A stretch of DNA of 64,000 nt from Perilla frutescens (taxonomy: Eukaryota > Streptophyta > Magnoliopsida > Lamiales > Lamiaceae). Under the pieces are notes generated by a model. It was not told the origin of the DNA, ran no database searches, and saw nothing but the letters and a program-made list of their open reading frames with translations. Numbering within the stretch: the stretch's first letter is position 1; the number at the start of each line of letters is the position of its first letter. The DNA lies in contig BRKX01000011.1 of NCBI GenBank assembly GCA_026008535.1, positions 50,948,183 to 51,012,182 on the forward strand, in the 5' to 3' direction. A program made the translations under genes and the position numbers. This document shows positions 1 through 11,954 of the stretch, piece after piece.

Positions 1-399
1 TACAAATTTTGATCCCTTTGCAACAAACAGTTGGCAAATTTTCTACAAACAAACACAAATAACCAGAACATTAGCTAATCTTCACATACACTAATATTCA
101 GAATTAACAAACCAGGATTTATACGAATGAACTCAAAATCATGAAATCATCTCGATCATCAGATTCTAAGTTCATAAACATATTGAATCTAATATCAACA
201 GCAGCAAAACACCTACTTTTAATAGAAATTCCAGCTCGATAACAAAATTCCAAAATCAAACAGAAACAGCGTAAATATCCTTTCAATTTAGCGTATAAGA
301 TTTACCAGAAAAATGAAGATAAGAATCCAGACAACACACACATTCAAACAGATAGTTATAAAATCAGAAGAAAGACGCACAGAAAACTCGAAGCTGTAC

Positions 400-622
400 C
401 TTCGCTCAAACCCTGAGCTCTGGAGAGATCAATATGAGAAGGAAACTCAGGGTCAACTGCTGACCGGACATTATCGGGCAGCCTCGAAATGAAATCGGTG
501 CGGAGTGAGTTCACAGAGTTCCGGCGACTTAGACGGCCGCGCCGGCCGCTGCCACCGCGCTTCCACACTTCCAACAGCGGCGATTTGGTGTCGCCACCGC
601 CTATTTTGGTTTCTGGTTCCAT
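400..622 (-). CDS. Metal tolerance protein (cation diffusion facilitator), first exon only
   Basis: First coding exon of a plant metal tolerance protein of the Mn-CDF group (MTP8/MTP4-like). These are vacuolar or Golgi membrane proton antiporters that export Mn2+ from the cytosol. The ATG is at 622 and the exon encodes about 74 residues. Seen in the sequence: an acidic/Gly N-terminus, a basic RRGRLSRRNSVNSLR stretch, then LPDNVRSAVDPEFPSHID and LSRAQGLSEG. This matches the conserved cytosolic segment that in MTP8-type proteins precedes 'EKEYYERQ'. The reading frame runs into a GT donor (GAAG/GTACAG) at 399-398, so coding stops at 400. All transmembrane segments and the DxxxD metal motifs lie left of the window. 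Bases 1-399 look like intron 1. Family assignment is fairly firm; the exact paralogue cannot be decided from this exon. Confidence 0.8.
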
Positions 623-2455
623 ACAGTTAAGAATCTGTTATCAAATTTTTGTTGTGCGTCTCATCCAAAATTCATTAATAAATAATAGCAATAAACTTAC
701 TAAAATAATCTAGAAAGGAACTATATGCAACGTAGTCAAAAGTGTAAAATAAGTGTCTAAAAATAACAACTTTCATAAAAAAAAAAATAATTCGTCACTC
801 TCCATTTATATTCAATGTCAAAAATAAACTTTTTATTTCTATAGCGTGCAACATGAAGAGATGGAAATGCAACTATCTTTTTTTTTCCTACAAAAGATTG
901 TGTCATCAATTATCGTCGTGGGTCTTTTATTTGGTCATTTTTATGACAAGCATCTAATGTATGAGTAAAATTAAGTTCGTTTTCATCAACTCTTTTCTAT
1001 TTGAGATATTATATATGCATATTTATCAAGTATTACATGAAATTTATTGTGCTTTCTATCATGGTATCATATAATGTCTATCTGAAGTTTATAATATTTG
1101 GTGTTACATATATCCCCAAGAAATGCAAATTGTAAAATATAAACAAATATAGAGATATTGACGATTCAGGAGTTTTATTGAATTTCTTTCAAAACTTCAA
1201 AAGCAATCATTATGAATCGTCGGAAATAGTGAATGGAAACTATTTGGGTGAAATAACTCAACGCCAAACGATCAATAGGAGAAAACTTCTTAACCAATAA
1301 TTTTCCAATAAAACTTGATCGGAAAATGTCTCGTGATATTCTGAAAAGGACAAGAAAATTTCATAATAAATTCATTTTACAATATTTTGCACGATGATAT
1401 CGTCTACAATTAACTCTAGATCGTCACCAATTCAAACACATCATATGATTCCTTTGATGTACGCTAAAATGGAATTTTAGAACCTTAATTTAGCGATAAA
1501 GATTCATCATTTTAGAAATAACTACTTGAAGTTTATATTTGTCTTACATGTATTCCAACGAATGCAATTTGTAAAATATACACAGATGTTAACTTGTTAA
1601 GGGTCGATAATTATAATTTACAAATTAATTTAAATTTCTTCGAACTTCCAAGAGTATTTTTTTAAATTGGTCCTAAATAGCGACTGAAAAGGATTGTTAT
1701 GGAATAAATAACTCAAGACCAAGCCAAACAATAGTAGAAAACGTCCTACTCAGAATTTTCCAATAAAATCATATATGAAAATATTTTGTGATGGCATAAA
1801 AAACAAAAGAAACTTTCATACTATTTTAGGAGAAGTTACTGGTGATAGATTTTAGAAATAATGTAGAGAATGAGTGGCTTAAACAATTGACATTGGTTGA
1901 CAATAAATGAAGAGCATGGGCTGCACCAGATAGAACTCATCCCATATCAAAAGGTCAACAATAATTTTAATAACTAAATGAGTTTTTTTTCCCTAAAAGT
2001 AGAAAAACATAATTTTAATAAATAAATAAATAAACATATAATTCCACCAACGGCCCAACTTCAAACCATGAAACCAGCAACAGCAATAATAATCAGGACA
2101 TAAAAAATGCCTCAGACTTGCAACCGAAAAAATACATCCAAACCCTACATTTGATTCTTTTACACACAAACTGTTCAACTTGGGATTTCGAATTAAATGT
2201 GAGTATGTGTATATTTAGTATTGTGAAAAAAATTAATATCCATATTGTACAAAAAGAAACCTCCAAAATCTCTCTCCTCCCTCTCTCTGTGTTTCTGAGA
2301 GAGAGAGAGAGAGAGAGATGCTAGACCATCTACAAGCAGTGATGATGCAGATACGAGTCCTTTTCTTGAATAGGTCAGTATGAAGGTCAAAAATTACCTA
2401 ACTCAAGAGTCATCCACATAAGACGCTGAGCATCAACATTCAACCATGGTAGCAT
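623..2455. other. Intergenic region between the MTP and BPG2-like genes
   Basis: No gene seen. The first few hundred bases should hold the 5' UTR and promoter of the minus-strand MTP gene. The rest is AT-rich, with a diverged duplication at 1084-1830 (listed separately) and a short (GA)n run at 2297-2318. The right end should contain the 3' UTR of the minus-strand GTPase gene. Confidence 0.5.
1084..1830. repeat. Diverged tandem duplication, period about 440 bp
   Basis: Two related blocks, about 1084-1400 and 1527-1830, share in order: GAAGTTTATA, ATGCAA(A)TTGTAAAATATA, AATTTCTT..AACTTC, AAATAACTCAA, CCAAACAATA/CCAAACGATC, AATTTTCCAATAAAA and a TGATATTC/TGATGGCA region. The order and spacing are conserved but the copies are well diverged, so the duplication is old. 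No coding capacity seen. Confidence 0.55.
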
Positions 2456-5419
2456 TCAACATGAAGAGTTGGAAACTGCTGCTGAGTCATCTGAATTCGA
2501 ATCTTCATCAACACTCGACACAGATGATGCTGGGGGAGGTGCGTCTGTTGAGCTACTGTTCTTCCTCTTCTTTACGTTTTGCTTACTTCTAGCTCGATCA
2601 GCTTTGGAGACTATCTCTGAGACAGTAAATCCAGCAACTTCAAAATTCTTTGCTCTTTGAAGAAGCAAAGCATTTCGAGCTGTTACTTCAACTCCGTCAT
2701 ATGTCCAGATGGCTAACAGAGCTTCTCCCTTGAGTCCAACCGCGAACCAACCAAGACCAGCAGCAGCAATATCAACAGAACTCGAATCCCACGTCTCCCC
2801 GCTGACACGAATTTCATTTTTCACCCATCTTCCAAGTTTCTGAACTCTCCCCTCCCCAATTGGAGGCTGAAAATTAAAAGGTGCAAAGACATCATTATCT
2901 ATACAGAGTTAATGATTTGAGCATTAAGAACAACCACCCTCTCGTGCTGGCATTCCCAGAATTCGATAAATGAGCATCACATTGGACACCAAGAGATCCA
3001 ACGTGGTGGGAGTTTGGGAAAATTACCCAACCACCTAGCTTCTAGGATCATTTTGTGTGAAATAAAGATTCTAAATTTAAAAGACTATAAGCGTAAAATC
3101 AGCCCTTTTAGAATATTCTCAAATTTCAAAGTATTGAAGCCTAACATCTCTCAAGATCATACATACATTCAAAACTAATACGGAGGTTAGCTTTACACCC
3201 AACTCCATCCCAATTAACATTCCACATAGATAAAAGATCTAAGCATTATTTTATGTGAGTTTTGAGTCATTAACAGGAGAATACGCAAACATGAGAGACA
3301 TCCCAGTTCATATAAGATTTGATCACTGGCTATAGCATGTAATACCTGCAACTGACGGCCAAAGTGTTCGTCCAACATTGTGCATGTCTTCTGCGTCTTC
3401 CCCATATGCAAAGGAATCAGAGAAGAAGCCCATACCGTAACATAGACAGAATCTGCTAAAGATTCTTCAACGTCCAACCTGAACAGTCCACCAATATGAA
3501 CTGAATGCCCTGCCTGCAGCAACACATGATAAAAATATCGACATTTAAATACATCTTTGCATGATAGTCTACCATGTAAACTTATTGGATTAACAATGTT
3601 TCAGTAATTGTAATGAGAATAAGCTGACGTTTTATTTGCATTTGGTGAGTGAAGCATGGAATAAAGTTTAACACTGAGACATGCAAAAGTCATTTGTAAA
3701 CATTAAAGGGACCTTGCCCAACTGGCAACTACTCTGCTTTTACTCTGAAGTTCAATTTTTAAATATATGCACATTCAGCATTCCAAGGATAGGATTTTAA
3801 AAAACTAACTGAAACCTCACCTATGATTTTAGCTATCAAAGATCACAGCTTATAAAAAAGGGCAATTTTACAATATTCTATTTTGATCTCCAATCTACTA
3901 TTCCACAATCAAGTAGAGCATCAGGAAAAGACAAAACCAAGCTTGAATCTCAGCATAGGAAGTAGATGGCATAAAGTTGGAGCAAGACAAATCAGTAACT
4001 AGATAGACAAAACCAATCAGATTCTTCCTAGGAACGTATATGAATAGGATCAGACAAAATCAGAGCAATCAACACTGTGCATCAAGTTCAACAGTCTCCA
4101 AAAGAAACATTAACCTTGATCCTATACGTCCTTGGCTTCAACTCCTTGTCTATACGAGTAAGCTTCTGCTCCTCCTGAGTCAACCTAGTCGAAATCTGAT
4201 GAGGATGCAAAAGCCCAGGAGTATCGAACAATTTGGCTTTCCCAGGAAGCACTCCTTCCATCCTCACAATTCCTAGGGTAGTGCCAGGCACCGATGCCTC
4301 CGTGACATGGGTCACCTTCATGCCTACACACTTCCCTATCGCATTAATCAACGTGCTCTTTCCAGCATTCTGAGCACCTACAGCCCACACATGACCTCTT
4401 GGACCAGCAAAGTTAACCACATCATCAACCAAAGTCCTCACTCCCCAATCTCTCACAGCACTCACCAAATGCACACTACTCAGCTTACCTGCCCCGCCTT
4501 CCCTTGCTCGTGCCCGAACCCAATGCTCAAGCCTAGTCGGAGAAATGCTGCTAGGCAAGAGATCAATCTTAGTCACAGCTAACACTACCCTTGGTATATT
4601 CCCAGATTTTCCTTCCTTCCAAGATCTTGCCTTCTCATCTATTGTCTTGTACACCAAATCTACCACCTTCCTCGGAAACGAGCCGTCAAAATCAGCAGCA
4701 TCCACCACCAACAAAACCACTGTTCTCGCCCCGCTTGTCGACATTAACCTCCTCCCAACAGTGTGATCAAAATCGAAATCCGGCAATAGGTTCTCCACAC
4801 CCGGTTCCTTCACCTTTTGATAGTGCCTCAAACTGTGACACCTAGAACACACAATGGGCTTCTGACTAGCCGCTTCCTCGCCCAGGCTTCCCGGGTTTTC
4901 GACATTCTTAGACATTTCATCGAACACCTTGTCTACTGCATCAATATTCTCAACTTTTCCAGCAACCATAATCTCATTCGAAATTCCCCGTTTAAGGGAA
5001 TCCGATATTTCGGACTCATCGAAAATAGGAGTCATTTTCTTGAATTTCTTGTAGTCGCGGCCCTTTGTCGAGGGCTTGACGGAAAACCCAGGTTGCTTGG
5101 GATCAAAATCTTGCATGTGGATTCCACAGCCAGGGCAAATGGCGAAGGCTTGCTCAGTGGCTTCCTCGTAATTTCCATCGCGGGTGAGTGGTAATTTCGG
5201 AAAAGATTTGTTCTTTCCAGATTCTGAAGAGAAGGGTTTTGGGAAGAAGAAAAATGGTAGGGTTTTAGCAGGGTTTTGGGAAAGGGGGGAAGTGAGCGAA
5301 GGGTCGATGAGCAGTGCATGGAGGGAGTTAGATACATGTCCCGTATATGTAAATGTAGTGAGAGAAAATGGAGTGAGAAGCTTTCTGAGCCTTGACGGAG
5401 AGAGATTCCTTACTATCAT
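2456..5419 (-). CDS. Circularly permuted YqeH/BPG2-type GTPase, organelle-targeted
   Basis: Probable ribosome-biogenesis GTPase of chloroplast or mitochondrion, from the plant BPG2/NOA1 (bacterial YqeH) family. Exons: 5419-4115, 3513-3346 and 2866-2456, all GT-AG and phase 0, giving about 627 residues. An upstream TTG at 5455 stays open in frame, but the first ATG is 5419. Seen: a Ser/Arg/Leu-rich N-terminus without acidic residues (transit-peptide-like), a CPGCG knuckle at about 95-99 and CSRCHSLRHY at about 191-200 (zinc finger). The GTPase motifs are in circularly permuted order: G4 TKID at about 283, G5 SA at about 320, G1 GAQNAGKST at about 348, G2 PGTT at about 378, G3 DTPG at about 399. 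Exon 2 carries AGHSVHIGGLFRLD and exon 3 carries GLGWFAVGLKG, both typical of the BPG2 C-terminal domain. The tail is Ser/Asp-rich. Closest remembered relatives are Arabidopsis BPG2 (At3g57180) and At4g10620; I cannot say which is the orthologue. Confidence 0.9.
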
Positions 5420-5483
5420 TGTAGCTATGGAGGCTTTGAATGCCGCCTTTGCCAAATGCCAATTGCAAAGCTATATAACAATT

Positions 5484-5501
5484 TATATATATATAGTGCA
5501 T
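5484..5501 (-). promoter_or_regulatory. Candidate TATA box of the BPG2-like gene
   Basis: Read on the minus strand this is CACTATATATATATAAATTG, about 65-80 bases upstream of the ATG at 5419. That gives a short 5' leader if transcription starts about 30 bases downstream. Position and sequence fit a TATA box, but (TA)n runs are common in this AT-rich DNA. Confidence 0.45.
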
Positions 5502-5599
5502 TGATATGCTGAGCAACTAAATTGGGCGACGACCAAGGGACCGACACCGCCATGTCAGCAAAAGTTAATTCTTTTTTACTTATTTTTCCTGTGTTTCGT

Positions 5600-5602
<3 letters not shown>

Positions 5603-5633
<31 letters not shown>

Positions 5634-5636
5634 CCC
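5603..5636 (+). repeat. (CT)n microsatellite
   Basis: About 14 CT dinucleotides followed by a short C run. It lies just upstream of the BPG2-like promoter and is likely to be length-polymorphic. Confidence 0.9.
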
Positions 5637-5716
5637 TAATTCACAAATTCTCTCTCCCCCTCTCTTCTGCAACTTTATTGTGTCTCTCCCTCTCCAAATT
5701 CGTGTCTGCAATTTCC

Positions 5717-5959
5717 GGTAAATTCTACTGTGGAGGGGATGAATGCATCCCCTGCTTCTGCTGCTGCCGTGTGTCCATGGCCCACATCGTGACACTTTAA
5801 TTAATATATCGTAACACTTCAATTATTTATTGTGACACTTAAATATCTATTGTGACAGTCCGAAAATAAAATTATTTTATCGGCCGGTCAATAAAAATTG
5901 AAAATAGAAAAAATGGACTACAAATAGTAAATTGCATCCCCTCCACAGTAGAATTTACC
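5717..5959. mobile_element. MITE with perfect 25-bp terminal inverted repeats
   Basis: The left end 5717-5741 begins GGTAAATTCTACTGTGGAGG. Its exact reverse complement forms the right end 5935-5959, 25 of 25 bases. The 243-bp interior is non-coding and holds three imperfect copies of an ATTGTGACACTTNAAT-like unit (about 5785-5862). I could not find a convincing target-site duplication. A second, partial copy of the left end lies at 7078-7122. The ends resemble those of the elements at 6628 and 33655 (GGAAATTCT...), so all three may belong to one MULE-like group; that link is inference. Confidence 0.75.
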
Positions 5960-6627
5960 TTTAATATCTAGCTTTTTAATCGACGAATTTCAAGATCCAA
6001 AATTTTCAAGGTGGAAGGAAACCCTGATTATCTCGAGAGCAGACAACCCAATTACAAAAATAAAATATTGTGAATAACTCATAATTTTTAATGGAGAAAA
6101 AATCTAAAATACCAATTTTTATAAAGACAAAATCTATTTTACCTAATCCAACTTAAGAAAAATATTCAAAAAATACTCACTTTTCAATGATATCATAAAG
6201 GATCCATGTGATTTTGACCAATTTTCAGCATATTCAGACATGTATCGAAAGCTTTTCAGAGTGTATTAGGAGCTTATCGGGATTCTCAATCGTGAATCCC
6301 AATCATGATCGTGATTCGTGATCGGATCAGAATTTTGGTCGGTACAATTTTCAGCATGATGAACATAATAAATTCATTGTGACGGGTATGTTTGATTGAT
6401 TTCAAGCATAAAAAAATCTGACTATAAATTTCGTTGTGTTTAGAATTTAAAAATTGAGTATACTTTTTATAATACATTCACATGTTTTTTTTGTGTAATT
6501 CAAGTACATTTGTGTAAGATTGATATAAGAAATGTATAAGATGCCCACATGTAATCACCTTTTGAGAACATTTTAAATAAAGTGTGTATTTTTTGAATAT
6601 TTTTCTTAAGTTAGGGGTTTTGTTTTA

Positions 6628-6787
6628 GAAATTCTTCTACGCCTCATGAGGTACTACCTCATGTGGCACAATATCTCTATTGGGACACTTGAAAGTGTCT
6701 CAATAGCCTATTATGACACTTTTAAGTGTCCCAATATCTCTATTGTGCCACATGAGGTAGTACCTCATGAGGCGTACAAGAATTTCC
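6628..6787. mobile_element. Hairpin MITE (about 160 bp) with direct flanking repeats
   Basis: The two halves are near-perfect reverse complements for about 63 bases: GAAATTCTTCTACGCCTCAT on the left against a right end whose complement reads GAAATTCTTGTACGCCTCAT. The inner part ATATCTCTAT appears flipped. The hairpin spans 6628-6787. It is flanked by TTGTTTTA at 6620-6627 and 6788-6795; the match continues into GAAA. An 8-9 bp duplication fits a MULE- or hAT-type MITE. Non-coding; a transcript through it would fold into a long hairpin. Confidence 0.85.
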
Positions 6788-7077
6788 TTGTTTTAGAAAA
6801 GTGTGTTGTTTTATATTCTAACACTTTATACATTTAACACTTTTTAATATCTAGTATTCCTAGTCTTTTAATATCTACGTTTTTATTACTGATTATTTTT
6901 TTAATTTATTTTATAATATTTGGACTTATAAAATATTGTTAATAACTCATAATTTTTCAATAATTATTTCCTGGTTCCACCAATAAAGGTTAATTGTATG
7001 ATTTGTATGCAACTGCCCGAGTAGAATTTACCGATATTAAAAGACTAGCAAGAGAAATCAGAGCCGTAGGAAATTGC

Positions 7078-7122
7078 GGTAAATTCTACTGTGGAGGGGA
7101 TGCAATGCATCCCCTGCTTCCG
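7078..7122 (+). repeat. Partial second copy of the 5717 MITE end
   Basis: GGTAAATTCTACTGTGGAGG and the following GGATG..AATGCATCCCCTGCTTC match the left end of the MITE at 5717-5755. A second fragment, GTAGAATTTACC at 7021-7032, matches the right terminus. The two pieces are in unexpected order for an intact copy, so this is a rearranged or deleted derivative. Confidence 0.65.
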
Positions 7123-9234
7123 GAGGTTATTGTGACTTGGGAAATAGTTGTGTCAAACGAGGTTGTTGGTTATTTAATTTGAATTGTGAATATACTAAAT
7201 AAATTTTAATTTTTTTTTTACAAAATATTAAGATGGACTCAAATAATTCATTCTACCTTATGTTTTACTCAATTAAAAATCAGCCAAATAATCCATTTAA
7301 ACGAACTCAAACATAATTTGTTAAAGCTTATTAACAATAAAAAACAATTGTTTATGTGTCTGATTTATTCAGAACAGTAGTTGCCTTTTTGCTATCAATT
7401 AGGAGAGTCAAAAGTTAGGCTATATGGCCTTCACTTTTCTTTAAAAAAAATAGTTCAAAATTAACCGAATGTTTTAACTAATTTTCATTTTAAATGCACT
7501 AACCCCAAATATACGGTTGTCCCCTTGAAAACACTAAAACGTTAGATACTAAATACTAGATACTTATGTGTAAAAGAAAGATGTCTCGAATTTGAAATAT
7601 ACCACTCCAAAAAAAAATCAAATACATGATTTTTATTTTTTTACTTTTTAGAGTTGTCGCTCGCACACGAAAAAAAAATCAAAAAAAAAAAACTTTTTAG
7701 AGTTGCATTAACTAGTTAATATAGAACTTTCTCAAGAAAAAAAATAAAAATAAAAATAAACAACAACTAGTTAATGTAGATTTGACGAACCAACCAAGGT
7801 TGGCCCGGCTAAATAATGGGCCAAATTGAAGAAGATCGACTATATCGGGCCGAGCCCGCTTACTGGTCCAATTAACACCTGAGAGAGATGGAATTTGGGC
7901 CTTTGGTAGACCTGGACGATAATAACATTTCTGATATATTTCTTGATCTAACTTGAATGACAAATATTACAATATTTATGCATACAAGTAGCATTTATTA
8001 ATAGGGCTATTTACACAGATCATCACTTTTAGATCACTTTGCACTTAAAACGTGACCAAAATCTAACCTTTAATGATTTTGGCAATTACAAGCCCCCAAT
8101 TTTTCCTAGCAAATTCAATACCCAAATTCAAATTCATATATGATTATATAGTATGTTTGGGGTTTTTTAACATAATTGCACATGTGAAATGTACACATGT
8201 AAATTTGATAGGACGCTTCATAATGAATTAGCCGGACAAAATTTGAGCATGTTGTAATTGAAAAAAAAACATTCAAAGTGGTGTTTCGTACAACAATTAA
8301 AGAGACATGTTGTAAATGCAAAATGTCCATTTTATTTTTAATGCAAATAACCTTTGTTAATAATAGCGTTTTAGTGAAATGAATAATAATTAAGACTTTT
8401 AAAAAGGAAACAGGCGTATAATTTCGAAGAACGGAAAATAATAATTATTTTAATAAGTTAAAATAAGTATATGCATTATATAGATTGGAAAGTCTGTATG
8501 CTACGCCCACAATCACAGGATCTTTGACATATGTAGATGTTTTTATTTTTAAAATAAGTGAATAGATAATTAAGATAGTAGACACGAGATCATTGTGGCT
8601 ATGAGAATTAATGAATTATCCTATAGAGTAACATAAAATTTCCTAATAGATTGGTAGGTAAATCTCAAATTGTCACGCTTGGTCATTGGATTGGATGCCA
8701 TGTTCATTCCTTGCTTTATTTTTTGGAGAATAATATGCCCTAGCTTAGGCACTAGCCATCATTGTCAAGTAATCAACATAAATCTCTCTTTCTAGATTTT
8801 AACCTTATCCCCATTTTGTCTTTATATTTCTTTTTCATACTAAACTCCCATCCACTTTTTCCCCATCTACAATCCACTTTCATATTACATTTTGATTTCC
8901 AAGTAGACATTGCTTATGTATAAATTATAGTAACCTACAAATCACAAAAAAAAAATGCAGGGGAAAATCTCCTATACAACAAGTATCGTGGATCTATTAT
9001 TACGTACCTTGATTTAATTTGGATATTTATATATAAAATGATGTCAACAGTTATATTGGATCTTTAAATACACATCAAGTGCATATTATTTGTTCTAGTT
9101 GGCGAGGAGAATTGGATATCTAGTGGTTCATGACTTCATGGCTAGCAAAATAAAATAAAGATATGATATTTTTTTTTTCAAGTGCTATCAACGATGGCCC
9201 TTCAACTAGTTAAATGTTATATAGCTATTGAATG
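7123..9234. other. Gene-free AT-rich stretch
   Basis: No supportable gene. Two TGGGCC-type motifs near 7817 and 7895 resemble plant site-II promoter elements, but no coding exon follows on either strand that I can recognise. The rest is low-complexity AT-rich DNA. Confidence 0.4.
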
Positions 9235-9239
9235 CTCTC

Positions 9240-9985
9240 TGTAATATAAAATTTATATTTAATTTAATAAAACACAAAATGTGTACAATTCAGATGATCT
9301 TCGAATCAAAATATATTTATACGAATCCAATCTCTATTTTTTCTCTAATTCTTCTCTTCAAAACTTGATCTTCAAACGGTCTTTGAAATCTTCAGAATAA
9401 ATTTGTCTCCTTGATTTTCTCGGACTTGTTGTTTGAACTTGGCCTTTGAAGTTTTCGAGGAAGATTTGTATTCTCGATCTTCTTTGACTTGGTCTTTAGT
9501 TTTGATAACGTTAATTCGGAGGGCCGACGCCTTGTTTCCGGATCAAACGCGAATTTCGGAATGAATTTGATGAAGAACACCTTTGATTGCTTTGCTTATG
9601 GATCAAACGCCGTCTTCGGGTGAATTTGATGAAGAACATCTTGAATATTTGAGAGAATTTCACTTATGGAATTTCTTCTCAAATTCTTGAACTCTTCAAA
9701 TGACTTATGGTGTGATTTTCAACTGATATAGAGCCCCTATTTATAGTTGTAGGGAGAGAGATCTAGAGCTGATGTGACACTATCTCATTGGCTGTTGGAA
9801 ATGGATATAGATCTTTTGAAAGATATTTACTTGCTGCTAAATACTTTTAATATTTATCATATAATAATATCTTTATTATTTAAATATTTTATTTAATTTT
9901 GAATTTCATAAGATTCCAAAACTAAATAAATATATAAAAATTAATAAAAATATCATTTATATTTTATAAATTTTCAGTGCCTAAA
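9240..9985 (-). repeat. 3' LTR of the gag-only element
   Basis: Matches 11955-12696 almost throughout. In the minus orientation it should begin TGTAGGCACTG; here the third-from-edge base has changed, giving TTTAGGCACTG. Its other end reads TATTACA. A TATA-like CTATAAATAGGG on the minus strand near 9741 probably marks the LTR promoter. Confidence 0.9.
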
Positions 9986-10004
9986 AATGCCCCCTCGAGA
10001 CTTG

Positions 10005-10935
10005 TTCATGGACGACTTGTCATTTGAAATGAATGAGTCTCGAAAATTGATTAGATAGTTTAAACTCGTATCAAGGAGTCTTGAACTTGAATTTATTAGA
10101 TAGTTTATACTCATGTCAAAGAGTTCTTGAATTTCAACTTGTGAATAGTTTATACTCATATTCAAGAGTTCTTCAATTTGAATTTATTAGATAGTTTACA
10201 CTCGTATCAAGGAGCTTTCAATTTGAATTTGTTAGGTAGTTTATACTCGTGTCAAGGAGCCTTCAATATTTTTGACTTGGATAGTTTATGCTCGTATCAG
10301 GGAGCTTTCTTGAACTTGGATATTTTATGCTCATATCGAGGAGCCTTCAACTTGAATTTAGACTTTGTAGACATTTTATACTCGTGTCCATGAGTACTTG
10401 AATTTGAATTTGAATTTATGGACCTTTTATACTCGTGTCGATGATTCTTGGATTTGAATTTGAATTTGTAAACATTTTATACTCGTGTCAAGGAGTCTTG
10501 GTATTTCTTGAAGAGTTTAGATAGTTTTGGCACTTATCAAGGAGCTTTCGAAGATAGTTTAGTCTCTTATCAAAGAGCATTTGAATATTTCTTGAAGACT
10601 TTAGATAGTTTAAACTCTTATCAAGGAGCTTTCGAAGATAAATTAGGCTCTTATCAAGAAGTGTTTGCATTTTAGATAGTTTTGACTCTTATAAAGAAGT
10701 GTTTACATTTTAGATAGTTTTGACTCTTATCAAGGAGTTTTGAAGATAGTGTAGGCTCTTATCAAGGAGCGTTTGCATTTTGAAAACTTTAGATAGTTTT
10801 GACTCTTAACAAGGAGTTTTGAAGATAGTTTAGGCTCTTATCAAGGAGCGTTTGCATTTTGAAAACTTTAGATAGTTTTGACTCTTATCAACGAATTTTG
10901 AAGATAGTTTAGGCTCTTATCAAGGAGCGTTGATT
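10005..10935 (-). repeat. Minisatellite-like tandem array inside the retroelement
   Basis: About 20 imperfect copies of a 40-60 bp unit built around GATAGTTTANACTC(G/T)TATCAAGGAG followed by a T/A-rich spacer. Units on the left side use ACTCGTATCAAGGAG; those on the right use GGCTCTTATCAAGGAGCG with GTTTGCATTTTGAAAAC. The rightmost units, from about 10680, are the most uniform, suggesting the most recent amplification there. In element orientation the array lies between gag and the 3' LTR. That is where tandem repeats are known to accumulate in Tat-lineage plant elements. Short open frames through it on both strands are by-products. Confidence 0.85.
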
Positions 10936-10999
10936 TTTTTTTTTTCTTTTCATAGATTGTGACATGTATTGGAAGACTTGAATAAGCACGTGGCGAGAT

Positions 11000-11773
11000 T
11001 TATAGCCATTTCTTCTTCTTCTTCTTCAAAGTTGTGATGCTTTTGCATTGACAGTTCTTGAACTTTATTTGCAGCCATTCCTCGAAGGTCTTTGGTTGAA
11101 TCCTTTTCAAAATATATTGAAGGCCCCAACACATGCCTTGGATGCACATTTCAATTGCTGAAGTTTCTGATAATTGATCTTTGCAATTCAGGCTCAAATT
11201 TCTCCAACGGTTGATGTAGTCAATGACAGACTCTTCTTTTTGTTGGTTTGTATTCATGAGTTCAACCAAGCTAACCATCCTTCGAGTACTGTAGAAGCGG
11301 TTAAGGAATTCTTTCTCCAGTTGCCCCCAACTATCAATTGAATTTAGCTCCAAATCGGTATACCAATCAAACACGTTGTCTTTTAAAGAACGAACGAATT
11401 GCTTCACAAAGTGATCTTCGTATGTCCCAGCATCATTACATGTCTCTATAAAGTGAGCCACGTGTTGTCTTGGATTTCCTTTGCCATCAAATTATTAAAA
11501 CTTTGGCGGCTGGTAGCCATCTGGCATCTTTAAGTTGTCAATTCTTGGAGTATATGGCTTGTTGTAAGTCCAAAGTGATTTAGGGCTTTCTCCAGACTTG
11601 TCTTTGATTGTTTCTAGTATTAAATCTTTGAGTTGATCAACTTGTATTGAGCCATCAGACGATATTTCAATTTCTTTAGCTGTAAATTTTTCACTTTTGT
11701 TGGCATGTAGCTTTATAGATATCTTAGCTTCAGTATCTTCATTCGCTTGCTCGCCACCAAAATCAACAATCAT
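11000..11773 (-). pseudogene. Broken retrotransposon gag (Ty3/gypsy, Tat-like)
   Basis: Capsid-type gag remnant. The upstream piece (11773-11495) ends in MPDGYQPPKF followed by two in-frame stops (TAATAA). The frame then resumes with FDGKGNPRQHVAHFIETC and continues through VFDWYTDLELNSIDSW, EFLNRFYSTRR, DYINRWRNLSLNCKD and EMCIQGM, the hallmark blocks of plant Ty3/gypsy gag. Near 11085 the frame shifts: the expected continuation (MAANKVQELSMQ) is found one frame over. It ends in a glutamate-coding (TTC)n run at about 11010-11027. No zinc knuckle and no pol follow. Non-functional as it stands. Confidence 0.9.
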
Positions 11774-11954
11774 TTATTTGTTCAGCTTCAAGATTTGAGC
11801 ATCCCATTCTTGTATCCGCTTGGCAAGTTCCTTCGGCAAGCTTCGTTAAATTTGCAATTTGCTCTTCCAGAATTGTAGACATCTTGATGCTTGAAAAAAT
11901 TGGTGAAGAGAAGAGATAAGAGGTAGAGATGGTCCCACTGGGCGTGCCAAAATT

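Noticed and set aside
5420..5455. Upstream in-frame extension of the BPG2-like protein
   Set aside because: The frame begins with TTG at 5455, not ATG. The first ATG is at 5419, so the shorter start was used.
4040..5504. Several plus-strand open frames opposite the BPG2-like exon 1
   Set aside because: They are antisense shadows of a strongly conserved coding exon on the minus strand.
7712..7963. 83-codon minus-strand open frame
   Set aside because: No recognisable family, A/T-run-derived hydrophobic tail, no supporting neighbours.
10178..10670. Open frames with repeated LLDKSLNYL / YSCQGAFN-like peptides on both strands
   Set aside because: They simply translate the retroelement minisatellite.
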